A stretch of 64,000 nucleotides of DNA from Acidimicrobiia bacterium. Its GTDB lineage: Bacteria; Actinomycetota; Acidimicrobiia; IMCC26256; PALSA-555. Below the pieces are notes generated by a model. It was given only the letters and a program-made list of their open reading frames with translations. It was not told the origin of the DNA and ran no database searches. The first letter of the stretch is position 1; every line of letters begins with the position of its first letter. The translations under genes and the position numbers were made by a program. The DNA lies in NCBI GenBank assembly GCA_040881685.1, contig JBBECS010000016.1, positions 1-64,000 on the forward strand. The letters are read 5' to 3'. This document shows, in pieces, positions 7,649 through 15,202 of the stretch.

Positions 7649-8859
7649 AAAGGAAGGCGGTAGGCCTCGATCGCGTTGCCTCCGAGGATCTTGCGCTGGT
7701 CTTCGTCGGCGAGCCCGCCGATGCCCTCACGCAGCTCCTTCACCACCTCGGGGTGAAACTCAGGGTGCGGGTAGTCCGACGCCCACAGCACCCGGTCGGT
7801 GCCGAGGAACTCCGCGCAGGCGGCGATGTTCCACTCCTCAGCTTCGAAGCCCGCGTAGCACTGGCGCGCGAAGTACTCGCTCGGGAGCATGCTCAGCCAG
7901 CGCTTCTCGAGCGGGAACGCCTTGACCTGCTCGTCCATGCGCTGGAGCTGGGTGGGGATCCAGCCACCACCGGCTTCGAGGAACAGCAAACGCAAGCGCG
8001 GGAAGCGCTCGCACACGCCACCCATCAACAGCCGACCCATGCTCACGATCATGTCGGCGGTGTTGCCGACCGCTTGCCCGAGCCCCGAGCCGCCGTGGAG
8101 CTCGTCGCGCGCCGAGTTCGACAGCATGATGTTCTCGGTCACCGCGACCAACGCGAACTTGCGGCACGCGCCCGGCGTGTCCACGTGCACGCCAGGGTGC
8201 AATGCGACCGGCAGGTCGAGGTCCTGGCAGGCGGCCCAGAACCGGTCGTACGCGGAGTGGTTGAGTGGCAGGTCGGTGCCGTCGTCCGCGAACAGGTACG
8301 CCGACGGGCGGATGAACACGCCGCGCAGCCCGAGCTCGTTGACCGCGTGCTCGGCCTCGGCAACGGCACGATCGACGTCCTGGAGTGGGACCGCACCGAT
8401 ACCGAACAGTCGCGTCGGCGCCGCCGAGCAGTACTCGGCCACCCACTCGTTGTACGCACGCTGGCAGGCGGCCACGAACTCCGTGTCGTGCAAGGCAGGG
8501 ATCTCGTCGACCGGGCCGAAGAACATCGCGATCGACGGGTACAAGACCGCCGCGTCGATGCCGTCGCGGTCCATGTCGGCGAGTCGCGCGTGCGGGTCGT
8601 ACCCGCCAGGGATGCGGATGCTCTCGAGGAGGTCGTACAGCTCCTTGGGTGTCTTGCCCACGGCCTTGGCCACCGCGTCGCGCAGCTCACGACCACCGCT
8701 TCTGACCACACCACCCATATACGTGGTCTCGTAGACGTCGTCCTCGGTCACCTTCCTGGGGATCCAGTCGCCCCAGCGCTCGTGGTCCATACGCTCGACC
8801 CACAGGTCGTCGGCTTCCATCGTGTGCCCGTCGGCATCGATGACGAGATCCGTGGTCAT
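7645..8859 (-). CDS. amidohydrolase 2 family (COG2159) metal-dependent hydrolase/decarboxylase
   Basis: 404 residues with a TIM-barrel amidohydrolase-2 pattern: an N-terminal metal-site strand VIDADGH (6-12), a histidine strand ALHPGV, LEAGGGW, and the late aspartate strand WASDYPHPE. This family includes decarboxylases such as ACMSD and gamma-resorcylate decarboxylase as well as hydrolases; members in actinobacterial lipid and steroid operons are mostly uncharacterised. A strong ribosome-binding site GGGGGAGGA lies just before the ATG, unusual among the tightly overlapping neighbours, so it may reinitiate translation after the F420 oxidoreductase. Substrate not identified. Confidence 0.9.
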   Translation of the reverse strand: MTTDLVIDADGHTMEADDLWVERMDHERWGDWIPRKVTEDDVYETTYMGGVVRSGGRELRDAVAKAVGKTPKELYDLLESIRIPGGYDPHARLADMDRDGIDAAVLYPSIAMFFGPVDEIPALHDTEFVAACQRAYNEWVAEYCSAAPTRLFGIGAVPLQDVDRAVAEAEHAVNELGLRGVFIRPSAYLFADDGTDLPLNHSAYDRFWAACQDLDLPVALHPGVHVDTPGACRKFALVAVTENIMLSNSARDELHGGSGLGQAVGNTADMIVSMGRLLMGGVCERFPRLRLLFLEAGGGWIPTQLQRMDEQVKAFPLEKRWLSMLPSEYFARQCYAGFEAEEWNIAACAEFLGTDRVLWASDYPHPEFHPEVVKELREGIGGLADEDQRKILGGNAIEAYRLPL

Positions 8860-8872
8860 TGCTTCCTCCCCC

Positions 8873-9814
8873 TCAGGTACCGGCGAGCGCGGCCACCACC
8901 GGCGCGAACGCTTCGAACGTGTCGTCGCCGAGCACCGCGTAGCTCACGCCCCACTCGTCGCGGCGCTTGTGGAGCGTCTCGATGACCTGCTCGACGGTGC
9001 CGACGAGCGCGACGCCCGACTCCAGCGCGTCTTGCGCGCTCAAGCCGAACCCGCCGGCGGCCGCGCCGGCGAACCCCTCGGCGTCATCGGTGATGGACGC
9101 GAGGAAATAGCGGATCTGGAGCTCGATGTCCTTGAAGCGCTTCCCCGCGCCCTCCTTCACCCACTCGATCTTCTGGCGCGTGCCCTCGGCCAGCGCGCTC
9201 TTGATCGCGTCGTCGGTGATCGCTCCTTTGCGAAGGTTGGGATTGATCCCGACGATGTCAGCCTCGCGGCCTGCGAGCTTGAGGACGCGCGGGGCGCCGC
9301 CGCCGATCACGATGGGCGGGTGCGGCTTCTGGACCGGCTTCGGGACGCCTACGTAGTCGGTGATCTCGTAGTGCTTGCCCTTGAAGCTGAACTTCTCGCC
9401 CGACCACGCGCCTTTCACGACGGCGAGCGCTTCCTCGAGCCGTTCCACGCGTGTCCCGGCCTTGTCATATGGCATGCCGAGCGCGTCGTAGTCGGTTTGC
9501 ATCCATCCCGCGCCGAGGCCGAACTCGTGGCGTCCGCCGGAGAGCACGTCGACTGTCGCCGCTTCCTTCGCGGTGACTGCGGGGTGCTTGTAGTCGTTGC
9601 CGAGGACGAGGTGACCGATGCGCAGGGTGGTGGTATGCGCGGCGGCGAACGCGATCGCGACCATCGGGGCCAGCTCAGTGTCGATGAAGTGGTCGGGCAT
9701 GAAGAGCGTGGAGTACCCGAGGTCCTCCATCTTTCGAGCCTTGGTGCGCCAGTCATCGGCCGAGCTCGCGCTCGACACCTGCACACCGAATCGGAACTTG
9801 TGGTCGTGTGCCAT
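8873..9814 (-). CDS. F420-dependent LLM-class (luciferase-fold) oxidoreductase
   Basis: 313 residues with the bacterial-luciferase fold. Visible blocks are GYSTLFMPDHF, LRIGHLVLGNDYKHP, GGRHEFGLGAGWM and PPIVIGGGAPRVLKLAGREAD, which match the actinobacterial TIGR03621-like group expected to use coenzyme F420. It is about 55-60 percent alike by eye to the gene just upstream, so the two are tandem duplicates. A 10-base gap separates them. They probably catalyse hydride transfer to or from F420 on the pathway substrate. No F420 biosynthesis gene is in the window. Confidence 0.92.
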   Translation of the reverse strand: MAHDHKFRFGVQVSSASSADDWRTKARKMEDLGYSTLFMPDHFIDTELAPMVAIAFAAAHTTTLRIGHLVLGNDYKHPAVTAKEAATVDVLSGGRHEFGLGAGWMQTDYDALGMPYDKAGTRVERLEEALAVVKGAWSGEKFSFKGKHYEITDYVGVPKPVQKPHPPIVIGGGAPRVLKLAGREADIVGINPNLRKGAITDDAIKSALAEGTRQKIEWVKEGAGKRFKDIELQIRYFLASITDDAEGFAGAAAGGFGLSAQDALESGVALVGTVEQVIETLHKRRDEWGVSYAVLGDDTFEAFAPVVAALAGT

Positions 9815-9824
9815 GGTCAGCTGC

Positions 9825-10769
9825 TCACGTGCCGGCCACTGCGGAGACGACGGCTGCGAACTCGTCCATCACCTCGGAGCCCACGACGTGGTAGCTCATC
9901 TGCCACCGTTCCCGGCGACGCTGAATCGTGTCGATCATCTCGTCCACCGTGCCGACGAGACCGACCGGGCTGTCGAGCACTTCCTTCGGCGAGCAGTCGA
10001 AGGCCGGCGCCATCGCCTCTGCGATTTGCTTCGAATCCTCGGTGAAGAGCGTGAAGCCGGCGAACGCCTGGATCTCGATGGCGTCGAACCGATCCCCCGC
10101 GCCTTCCCGTACCCAGCCGAGCTTTTCGTCGGTCGTTGCGGGGTTCATCGACGACGCGGTGCCGGGGTCGTTGGCGACACCCGTCTTCAGGTTGGCGTTG
10201 ATGCCGATGATGTCGGCCTCGCGCCCGGCCAGTCGCAGGACGCGCGGCGCGCCGCCGCCGATGACGATGGGTGGGCATGGCTTCTGCACAGGCTTGGGCA
10301 TGCCGTCGAGCTCGGTGATCGTGTAGTACTCGCCTTTGAACGAGAACTCCCCCTCGGCCATCAGTCCCTTGATCACGGTGATCGCCTCGGCCAAGCGGTC
10401 CACGCGCACACCGGGGCGGTCGAGCGGGATGCCCGTCTTCTCGTAGTCGACCGTCATCCACCCGGCGCCCAGCCCGAGCTCGAGCCGGCCGTCGGAGAGC
10501 AGGTCGAGGGTGGCCGCGTCGCGTGCGACCACGACGGGGTGGCGGTAGTCGTTGCCGAGCACGAGCGACCCGACGCGCAACGTGCTCGTGGCCTCGGCGG
10601 CCATCGCCATTGCGGGGAACGGCCCGAACGGGTGATCCACGAAGTGGTCCGGCACGTAGAGGGTTGAGTACCCGAGGTCTTCGGCCTTGCGAGCCGTCTC
10701 GCGGTACTCCTTGCCCGACTCGGCGCTGAGCGCCATCACTCCGAAGCGAAACTTTCGGTCATGCGCCAC
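9825..10769 (-). CDS. F420-dependent LLM-class oxidoreductase, tandem paralog; first gene of operon
   Basis: 314 residues, paralogous to the next gene down (same GYSTLYVPDHF, LGNDYRHP, GLGAGWM and IVIGGGAPRVLRLAGREAD blocks). The GTG start giving VAHDRKFRFGV aligns exactly with MAHDHKFRFGV of the paralog. A longer reading frame exists but includes the intergenic region. A TAGGGT box ends 8 bases before this GTG, and no ribosome-binding site is present, so the operon mRNA probably begins at or near the start codon. It heads the nine-gene acyl-CoA operon. Confidence 0.92.
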   Translation of the reverse strand: MAHDRKFRFGVMALSAESGKEYRETARKAEDLGYSTLYVPDHFVDHPFGPFPAMAMAAEATSTLRVGSLVLGNDYRHPVVVARDAATLDLLSDGRLELGLGAGWMTVDYEKTGIPLDRPGVRVDRLAEAITVIKGLMAEGEFSFKGEYYTITELDGMPKPVQKPCPPIVIGGGAPRVLRLAGREADIIGINANLKTGVANDPGTASSMNPATTDEKLGWVREGAGDRFDAIEIQAFAGFTLFTEDSKQIAEAMAPAFDCSPKEVLDSPVGLVGTVDEMIDTIQRRRERWQMSYHVVGSEVMDEFAAVVSAVAGT

Positions 10770-10777
10770 GGCGCCGC

Positions 10778-10783
10778 ACCCTA
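10778..10783 (-). promoter_or_regulatory. minus-10 box of the acyl-CoA operon (leaderless)
   Basis: TAGGGT on the minus strand, 8 bases upstream of the GTG of the first F420 oxidoreductase. It fits the TANNNT pattern seen before many genes in this window. The promoter lies in the short gap after the dUTPase stop. Inferred from spacing and recurrence; no convincing -35 box was found. Confidence 0.55.
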
Positions 10784-10795
10784 CTGCGGTGGGGG

Positions 10796-11233
10796 TCAGC
10801 GGCCGGTGGAGCCGAAGCCGTACGTATCCCGCGTGGTCTCGTCGAGCTCGTCCACTTCGTGCCACTCCACCTGTGACTCGACCTTCGTGATCACGAGCTG
10901 GGCGATGCGGTCACCGCGTTGCACGGTGTAGGGCTCGCTCGGATCCGTGTTCACGAGCAGCACCTTGAGCTCGCCCCGGTAGAGCGGATCGATGAGGCCT
11001 GGCGTGTTGAGGCACGTGACGCCGTGACGCAACGCGAGCCCTGACCGCGGGATCAGGAGGCCGGCGCACCCCTCCGGGATCGCGACGGCGAGACCGGTCG
11101 GCACGATTCCCCGCCCGCCTGCCGGCGCGAGCGTGACGCTCTCGTTGGCGTGCAGGTCGTAGCCCGCGTCGTGAACGTGCTGCTGGGTTGGGACTTGTGC
11201 CCCTTGGTCGAGCTTCGTGAACTCGATCTTCAC
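10796..11233 (-). CDS. dut: dUTP diphosphatase
   Basis: 145 residues, standard length for trimeric dUTPase, which hydrolyses dUTP to dUMP and pyrophosphate and so limits uracil in DNA and feeds dTMP synthesis. All five motifs are intact: DAGYDL (22-27), PRSGLA (62-67), NTPGLIDPLYRGEL (76-89, with the catalytic Asp), RGDRIAQLV (106-114) and the C-terminal GFGSTG (139-144) that closes over the base. The GTG start is set by the conserved N-terminus and by a TAGGTT box ending 7 bases before it; there is no ribosome-binding site. It follows the DUF3501 gene by only 10 bases but seems to have its own promoter. Confidence 0.97.
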   Translation of the reverse strand: MKIEFTKLDQGAQVPTQQHVHDAGYDLHANESVTLAPAGGRGIVPTGLAVAIPEGCAGLLIPRSGLALRHGVTCLNTPGLIDPLYRGELKVLLVNTDPSEPYTVQRGDRIAQLVITKVESQVEWHEVDELDETTRDTYGFGSTGR

Positions 11234-11240
11234 CGGCCGG

Positions 11241-11246
11241 AACCTA
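11241..11246 (-). promoter_or_regulatory. minus-10 box of dut, containing the DUF3501 stop codon
   Basis: TAGGTT on the minus strand, 7 bases before the dut GTG. Its first three bases are the TAG stop codon of the upstream DUF3501 gene. This would let dut be transcribed independently of the peroxide/iron genes. Inferred from the recurring TANNNT-N7-9-start pattern. Confidence 0.55.
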
Positions 11247-11822
11247 CGCCGTGAAGTCGCTCGCGAGCTCGACGCGCTGCTCGTCGCTCAACGTGATGTC
11301 GGCGCGGTACTCCGGGTGATCGATTGCGATGCCGACCGGGCCCGCGGCGAAGGCGCGCTGCTGGTCAGGCGTGAACGCGAACTTGAGGTAGTGGACCGCT
11401 GAGGTGACGTCCTCTCGCGTGAGGCGCTCGGCGTCTTCCTCGCGAGCAGACACCCTGTCGCCGGCGACAGCGAACGACACGTGGTGTTCGACGCCGAAGA
11501 GCCGCGGGAGCCATTCGCGGAGTGCTGCCTGGTCGTCAATCTCGATGAACATCGTGCCAGACAGCTCCCCCGTCTCCGGCAGGAGCTGGTTGTACGTGTT
11601 GATCTCGTGGGCGATCTGCTCGTCGCGGAGCATTTTCTCGGCGCGCGCCATCTCTTGGATCTGGAATCGCATCGTGTCGGTGTTCTCGAACACGATCGAG
11701 ATCAAATCGCCGAGGTTCAGTCTTCGGCGGTTCTTGGTCGCGATGATCTCCGCGCGGAACTCATCGCGCTCGCGCTCGTACTCGCGGAGGTCCTTGATGT
11801 CGCTCGTGGAGAGCTTGCGCAC
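11244..11822 (-). CDS. DUF3501 family protein
   Basis: 192 residues. The N-terminus ([20 protein letters not shown]), the segment FENTDTMRFQIQEMARAEK and the middle block NQLLPETGELSGTMFIEI match the DUF3501 family. Genes of this family commonly sit beside a rubrerythrin and a GlpC-like Fe-S protein in bacteria, and the function of the trio is unknown. The GTG start shares one base with the TAG stop of the Fe-S gene, so the two are coupled. The protein is soluble, acidic and helical with no cysteine cluster; a scaffolding or electron-transfer partner role is a guess from its neighbours. Confidence 0.88.
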   Translation of the reverse strand: MRKLSTSDIKDLREYERERDEFRAEIIATKNRRRLNLGDLISIVFENTDTMRFQIQEMARAEKMLRDEQIAHEINTYNQLLPETGELSGTMFIEIDDQAALREWLPRLFGVEHHVSFAVAGDRVSAREEDAERLTREDVTSAVHYLKFAFTPDQQRAFAAGPVGIAIDHPEYRADITLSDEQRVELASDFTA

Positions 11823-13114
11823 TAGTCCTCCCCGAGCCCGTACGCGGCTGCGAGCACCTGGATCGGATGACTCGGCACCTTGCCGGTGGCCTCTCGGATC
11901 GCGGTGTTCGCGAGATGGCAGTCGCCCGCGACGAGATCGGTGTCGGCCTTGCTGACTGCCTCCATCAACGGCTTGGCGATGCGTCGGGCCATCTCGACGT
12001 TCTCGGCCCGCAGGCCCCACGTGCCGTCGATGGCAGAGCATCGCTCCACCATCGTGACCTTCGCGCCCGTGAGCGCCATCAGGTCGCGACTCTTCGGGCC
12101 GATCTGCTGCGCGCGGTAGTGACAAGCCGCGTGCCACGTGATCGTCTCGTGGGTGGGGCCAGTGAAGTTCGTGTCGAGCGGCTGTTCGCGATGGCGCGCC
12201 ATGAGGTACTCGGCGACATCGAAGGTGTGCTTGGCGACCAGCCGGGCGTCGTCGGTTCCCAGGAAGTCGGGGACTTCGTTCTTCATCACGTACGCGCACG
12301 TGGGCTGGGGCACGATCACGTCGCACCCGGCCTTCACCGCATCGACGAGCGCCGCCACGTTGCGCTCCGCGTGCTCCCGGAACTTGTCCACGTCGCCGGC
12401 ATCGAGCCAGGGCATCCCGCAGCACACCTGGTCGGCGGGGAGATCGCACGAGATGCCGTTTCGCTCACAGACGCCGACGGTTGCCTTGCCGATCTCCGGG
12501 TCCTGGTACTCGACGAGGCAGGTGGTGAACAGCGCGACGCGCGTGGCAGCCGCGTGGTCGCGCAGCGCAGGGGTTCGCCTCGCGAACCACTTCGAGAATC
12601 GCTCCCGGGCGTACTCAGGGAGCAGGCGGACCCTCGAGATGCCCGTGGCCTTCTCCATGAGGAAGCGAAGGGGCCGGACGTCGTTGGTGCGGTTGACCAG
12701 GGGCGCGAGCTTCGTGGCCACCTTGCCCTGGAGATCGGTGCGGGCGAGCAGCCGCGCGCCCTTCTGCACGTCCCGCTTCTCCGCCTGGATCGCCAACGAG
12801 CGCAGCATGAGCCGGGGGAAGTCGATCACCCACTCTTGACCCTGTTCAGGGGTGTACGGGCAGGCGATAAAGCAGAGCTTGCACTGGTAGCACTCGTCGA
12901 CGACGACCTTGTGCTGCTCGTCAGAGAGGAAGGTCACGTCGTGCGCGCCGTCGTCGCGCTCGTCGATCATCTTGAAGAGGTCCTTGAACGACGGGCAGAA
13001 CTTCACGCAGATCCGACAGTCGGAGCAGATCTGGAACGTGCGATCGCGCTCGGCGCGCGCGCCACCTCCGTCGAGATAGGACGCGTCGAGCGGATCGTAG
13101 AGATGCGAGGTCAT
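11822..13114 (-). CDS. GlpC/heterodisulfide reductase-like Fe-S oxidoreductase
   Basis: 430 residues from the ATG. Two [4Fe-4S] ferredoxin-type motifs are near the N-terminus (C30, C33, C36, C40 and C75, C78, C81, C85), followed by CCG-type domains, of which [10 protein letters not shown] is the clearest, as in GlpC and HdrD-like proteins. It is predicted to pass electrons between a quinone, thiol or flavin partner and a redox acceptor. A GTG 15 bases earlier (at 13129) is an alternative start; neither has a strong ribosome-binding site. Rubrerythrin lies upstream and DUF3501 downstream, suggesting it supplies electrons for peroxide reduction. A large palindrome separates it from rubrerythrin and may lower its expression. 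Confidence 0.9.
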   Translation of the reverse strand: MTSHLYDPLDASYLDGGGARAERDRTFQICSDCRICVKFCPSFKDLFKMIDERDDGAHDVTFLSDEQHKVVVDECYQCKLCFIACPYTPEQGQEWVIDFPRLMLRSLAIQAEKRDVQKGARLLARTDLQGKVATKLAPLVNRTNDVRPLRFLMEKATGISRVRLLPEYARERFSKWFARRTPALRDHAAATRVALFTTCLVEYQDPEIGKATVGVCERNGISCDLPADQVCCGMPWLDAGDVDKFREHAERNVAALVDAVKAGCDVIVPQPTCAYVMKNEVPDFLGTDDARLVAKHTFDVAEYLMARHREQPLDTNFTGPTHETITWHAACHYRAQQIGPKSRDLMALTGAKVTMVERCSAIDGTWGLRAENVEMARRIAKPLMEAVSKADTDLVAGDCHLANTAIREATGKVPSHPIQVLAAAYGLGED

Positions 13115-13131
13115 GGACTCAAACGTCACAA

Positions 13132-13175
13132 GGGTGCGTCTCTGACCCCGGAATAGCCGGGTCAGGGACGCACCC
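13132..13175. repeat. dispersed palindromic repeat, copy A
   Basis: A 44-base imperfect palindrome with arms GGGTGCGTC/GACGCACCC and an inner stem around GAATAGC. Its reverse complement matches copy B at 33201-33242 with only 3 mismatches in 42 bases. It fills the gap between rubrerythrin and the Fe-S gene, so in the mRNA it would form a strong hairpin that could terminate, attenuate or protect the transcript. It resembles REP-type palindromic units. Only two copies were seen in the window. Confidence 0.8.
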
Positions 13176-13187
13176 CGGTGGTGACGT

Positions 13188-13607
13188 TTACTTGATGGAC
13201 TCGAGGCCCGACGTGAAGCGGCCGGCGTGGCTCGTCTCGGCCTTGGCCAGTGTCTCGAGCCACTCCGCGATCTCGTCGAAGCCCTCGTCGCGGGCGGTCT
13301 TGGCGAAGCCCGGGTACATCTCGGTGTACTCGTACGTCTCGCCCTCGATCGCCGACTTCAAGTTGTCGGACGTGGCTCCCACGGTCACACCGGTGACCGG
13401 GTCGCCAACCTCGGCGAGGAAGTCGAAGTGACCGAACGCGTGCCCGGTCTCACCTTCCGACACCGAGCGGAAGAGTGCCGCCACGTCGGGGTACCCCTCC
13501 ACGTCGGCTTTCTGCGCGAAGTAGAGGTAGCGGCGGTTCGCCTGGCTCTCGCCGGCGAAAGCCTCCTTCAAGTTGTCGTGCGTCTTGGATCCTTTGAGTT
13601 CTGGCAT
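13188..13607 (-). CDS. rubrerythrin (ferritin-like diiron peroxidase, no rubredoxin domain)
   Basis: 139 residues, a four-helix ferritin-like domain with the diiron ligands in [37 protein letters not shown] and [10 protein letters not shown]. The usual C-terminal rubredoxin-like domain is absent, so electrons must come from another protein, plausibly the Fe-S protein encoded next. Rubrerythrins reduce hydrogen peroxide to water. The ATG is preceded by AGGGAAAG. It lies 40 bases downstream of the PerR-like regulator gene, consistent with peroxide-responsive co-transcription. Confidence 0.95.
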   Translation of the reverse strand: MPELKGSKTHDNLKEAFAGESQANRRYLYFAQKADVEGYPDVAALFRSVSEGETGHAFGHFDFLAEVGDPVTGVTVGATSDNLKSAIEGETYEYTEMYPGFAKTARDEGFDEIAEWLETLAKAETSHAGRFTSGLESIK

Positions 13608-13647
13608 CAGATGTCTTTCCCTTTCGTGTCGTTTGCTGCGAAACAGG

Positions 13648-14085
13648 TCACGTTGGATCTTCGATGGTGGCGGCGCACTCGTCGCACACGCCGCGGAAGT
13701 TCACCTCGACGTCGGCAACCGTGAAGCCACGCCGCTCGCGTGCGGAGATGCGCAGCGCGCCGACGTCGACGAGCACGTCGCGCGCCTTCCCACAGCTCGT
13801 GCACACGAGGTGGTGGTGGGCATCCTCGACATTGGGGTCGACCCGCACACTCCCCGTACCCACGTCGAGAAGCGCAACTTCACCCAGCGCCTCGAGGTCG
13901 TGGACGGTCTGGTACACGGTCTTGAGCGAGATCGTCGGCATCTCGCTTCGCGCCGCCTCGTGGAGCGCCTCCACCGTGGGGTGCGACGCGTTGCCGTGGA
14001 GCAGCCGGAAGATCGCCTGGCGCTGCGGCGTGACCCGCAGCCCCTGCGCCCGGAACCGCCCCGTGAGCTCCTCGACCGTCTTCAT
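13648..14085 (-). CDS. Fur-family regulator, PerR-like
   Basis: 145 residues. The winged-helix domain (RVTPQRQAIFRLL, then SLKTVYQTVHDLEALG) is followed by the metal-binding dimerisation domain. H35, D83, H90-H92 and D103 fit the regulatory metal site. D83 in SVRVDP stands where PerR has its Asp and Fur a Glu, which favours peroxide sensing by metal-catalysed His oxidation. Two CxxC pairs (C95/C98 and C134/C137) form the structural zinc site. The gene precedes rubrerythrin, the usual PerR target. A palindromic region in front of it suggests autoregulation. PerR versus Fur remains an inference. Confidence 0.88.
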   Translation of the reverse strand: MKTVEELTGRFRAQGLRVTPQRQAIFRLLHGNASHPTVEALHEAARSEMPTISLKTVYQTVHDLEALGEVALLDVGTGSVRVDPNVEDAHHHLVCTSCGKARDVLVDVGALRISARERRGFTVADVEVNFRGVCDECAATIEDPT

Positions 14086-14094
14086 GCGACGGCC

Positions 14095-14127
14095 ACCCTA
14101 TCAACAACGATTGTCAATTACCAATCG
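14095..14127 (-). promoter_or_regulatory. promoter and candidate Fur/PerR operator
   Basis: On the minus strand a TTGACA element and a TAGGGT box (9 bases before the ATG) lie ahead of the regulator gene. The AT-rich stretch contains nested palindromes: CGATTG at 14108-14113 and CAATCG at 14122-14127, and ATTGTCAAT at 14110-14118. This is the most AT-rich stretch nearby. Symmetry and location suggest an operator for the regulator itself. Binding is inferred. Confidence 0.5.
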
Positions 14128-14136
14128 CTCCCCCCT

Positions 14137-14187
14137 CGAGCAAGTGACGGAAAGGCTCCGTATTTGACCCTCAGCGTCACTTGCTCG
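14137..14187 (-). terminator. 13-bp inverted repeat downstream of the KARI-like gene
   Basis: CGAGCAAGTGACG (14137-14149) and CGTCACTTGCTCG (14175-14187) are perfect inverted copies separated by 25 bases, starting 18 bases after the ketol-acid reductoisomerase-like stop. This is the expected place for its terminator and would insulate the regulator gene below. No T-run follows, as is common in actinobacteria. A repeat unit is an alternative reading. Confidence 0.6.
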
Positions 14188-14205
14188 GGGAGAGGGACCG
14201 CGGCG

Positions 14206-15180
14206 TCAGCCCTTGAGGGCGCCTTCGCCGAGCTTGGAACGGATCTCCTTCTCGAAGGCGGCGACGCTCTCCCCTGCGTGCTGCTCGCGCAGGCTCTCGA
14301 GCTTGGGGTAGCCGGCGTCGCGCTCGGCATCCCACTCGTCGGCGAAGTCCCCCGACGCGATGTACTCGAGCATCTCGCGCATCTTCGGGGCGACGTCGAA
14401 CTCCGAGAACGCCTCGCGCCGGGTCAGCTGGCCGTACTGGCTCGTGGGTGAGTGGAAGCGGAACTGCCCCGTGTACCCGATCTCTCGCACGAGTCGCATC
14501 GTGCGCTCGCTCTCCCCCGACAACGTCATCTCGGTGATGACGGCCTCGAGCGGGATTCCCATCTCGACGAGGCACTTCACGTACGCACCGCTCACGTGCG
14601 TCATGACCGCGGAGCGCACCTGCTCTTCGGCGAGGTCGAGGAGCGCCTCCTGGTGGGGCGTGAGCTCGATCGCGCCCTGGCGGAGCCCGCCGATCGCCTT
14701 GGCGACGGCGAGCGTGCGTTCGCGCGCCCGACCAGTCACGTCGGTCTGCACGCCGACTGCGGTGATGAACCCGATGCCTTCCTCGTAGCAGAGGCGCACC
14801 TCGGGTCCGAGCATGCGTGGGGCGACCATGCCCACGTCGCCGTCAGGAGCGAAGCGGTCGAAGGCGAGGCAATAGCCGCTCGCGAGAATCGTGAGGCCAT
14901 CGGCCTTGCGCTTGATGGGCAGCGACGGGATCACGTCGTCAGGCACGAGCACGCACACGACATCGACGTCGCTCGCCTCCTCGAGATCGAGGGGCGTGAA
15001 CCCGTCCGTCTCGGCCTTGGTGCGCGTCTCATCGGCGCGCACGCACACCCGCACGTCGAAGCCCGAGTCGCGCCAGTTCAGCGCCCACGAGCGCCCCTGG
15101 TTGCCGTAGCCAACCACCGCCACGGTCGCGCCCTCGAGCGCCTTCAGGTCAGCGTCCTCGTCATGGAAGATCGTCGTCAT
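14206..15180 (-). CDS. ketol-acid reductoisomerase-like protein with altered active site
   Basis: 324 residues similar to class I ketol-acid reductoisomerase (IlvC). The nucleotide motif GYGNQG (24-29), the block GDVGMVAPRMLGPEVR and the metal-site helix LLDLAEEQVRSAV (D182 and E186, spaced as the Mg ligands) are present. The active-site His of the HG pair is replaced (ASGYC, S101), the lysine in APK is arginine (R122), and the second-domain metal glutamates are not in register. Normal isomeroreductase activity is therefore doubtful. The ATG lies 8 bases after a TAGGTT box. The gene diverges from an acyl-CoA ligase with a 22-base gap. It may be a KARI-derived reductase on another substrate. 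Confidence 0.82.
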   Translation of the reverse strand: MTTIFHDEDADLKALEGATVAVVGYGNQGRSWALNWRDSGFDVRVCVRADETRTKAETDGFTPLDLEEASDVDVVCVLVPDDVIPSLPIKRKADGLTILASGYCLAFDRFAPDGDVGMVAPRMLGPEVRLCYEEGIGFITAVGVQTDVTGRARERTLAVAKAIGGLRQGAIELTPHQEALLDLAEEQVRSAVMTHVSGAYVKCLVEMGIPLEAVITEMTLSGESERTMRLVREIGYTGQFRFHSPTSQYGQLTRREAFSEFDVAPKMREMLEYIASGDFADEWDAERDAGYPKLESLREQHAGESVAAFEKEIRSKLGEGALKG

Positions 15181-15187
15181 GGCACCG

Positions 15188-15194
15188 TAACCTA
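15188..15194. promoter_or_regulatory. overlapping divergent minus-10 boxes
   Basis: The seven bases TAACCTA hold TAACCT on the plus strand, 9 bases before the ligase ATG, and TAGGTT on the minus strand, 8 bases before the KARI-like ATG. With only 22 bases between the two start codons neither gene has room for a normal 5' leader, so both are probably leaderless and compete for one polymerase footprint. Confidence 0.6.
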
Positions 15195-15202
15195 CGCGAT
15201 CC

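Noticed and set aside
14137-14187. Attachment site or CRISPR-like repeat
   Set aside because: Single inverted repeat only, no integrase, no array; its place after a stop codon suggests a terminator.
14206-15180. Annotating the gene as ilvC
   Set aside because: Key catalytic residues of ketol-acid reductoisomerase are replaced and no other branched-chain biosynthesis genes are near.
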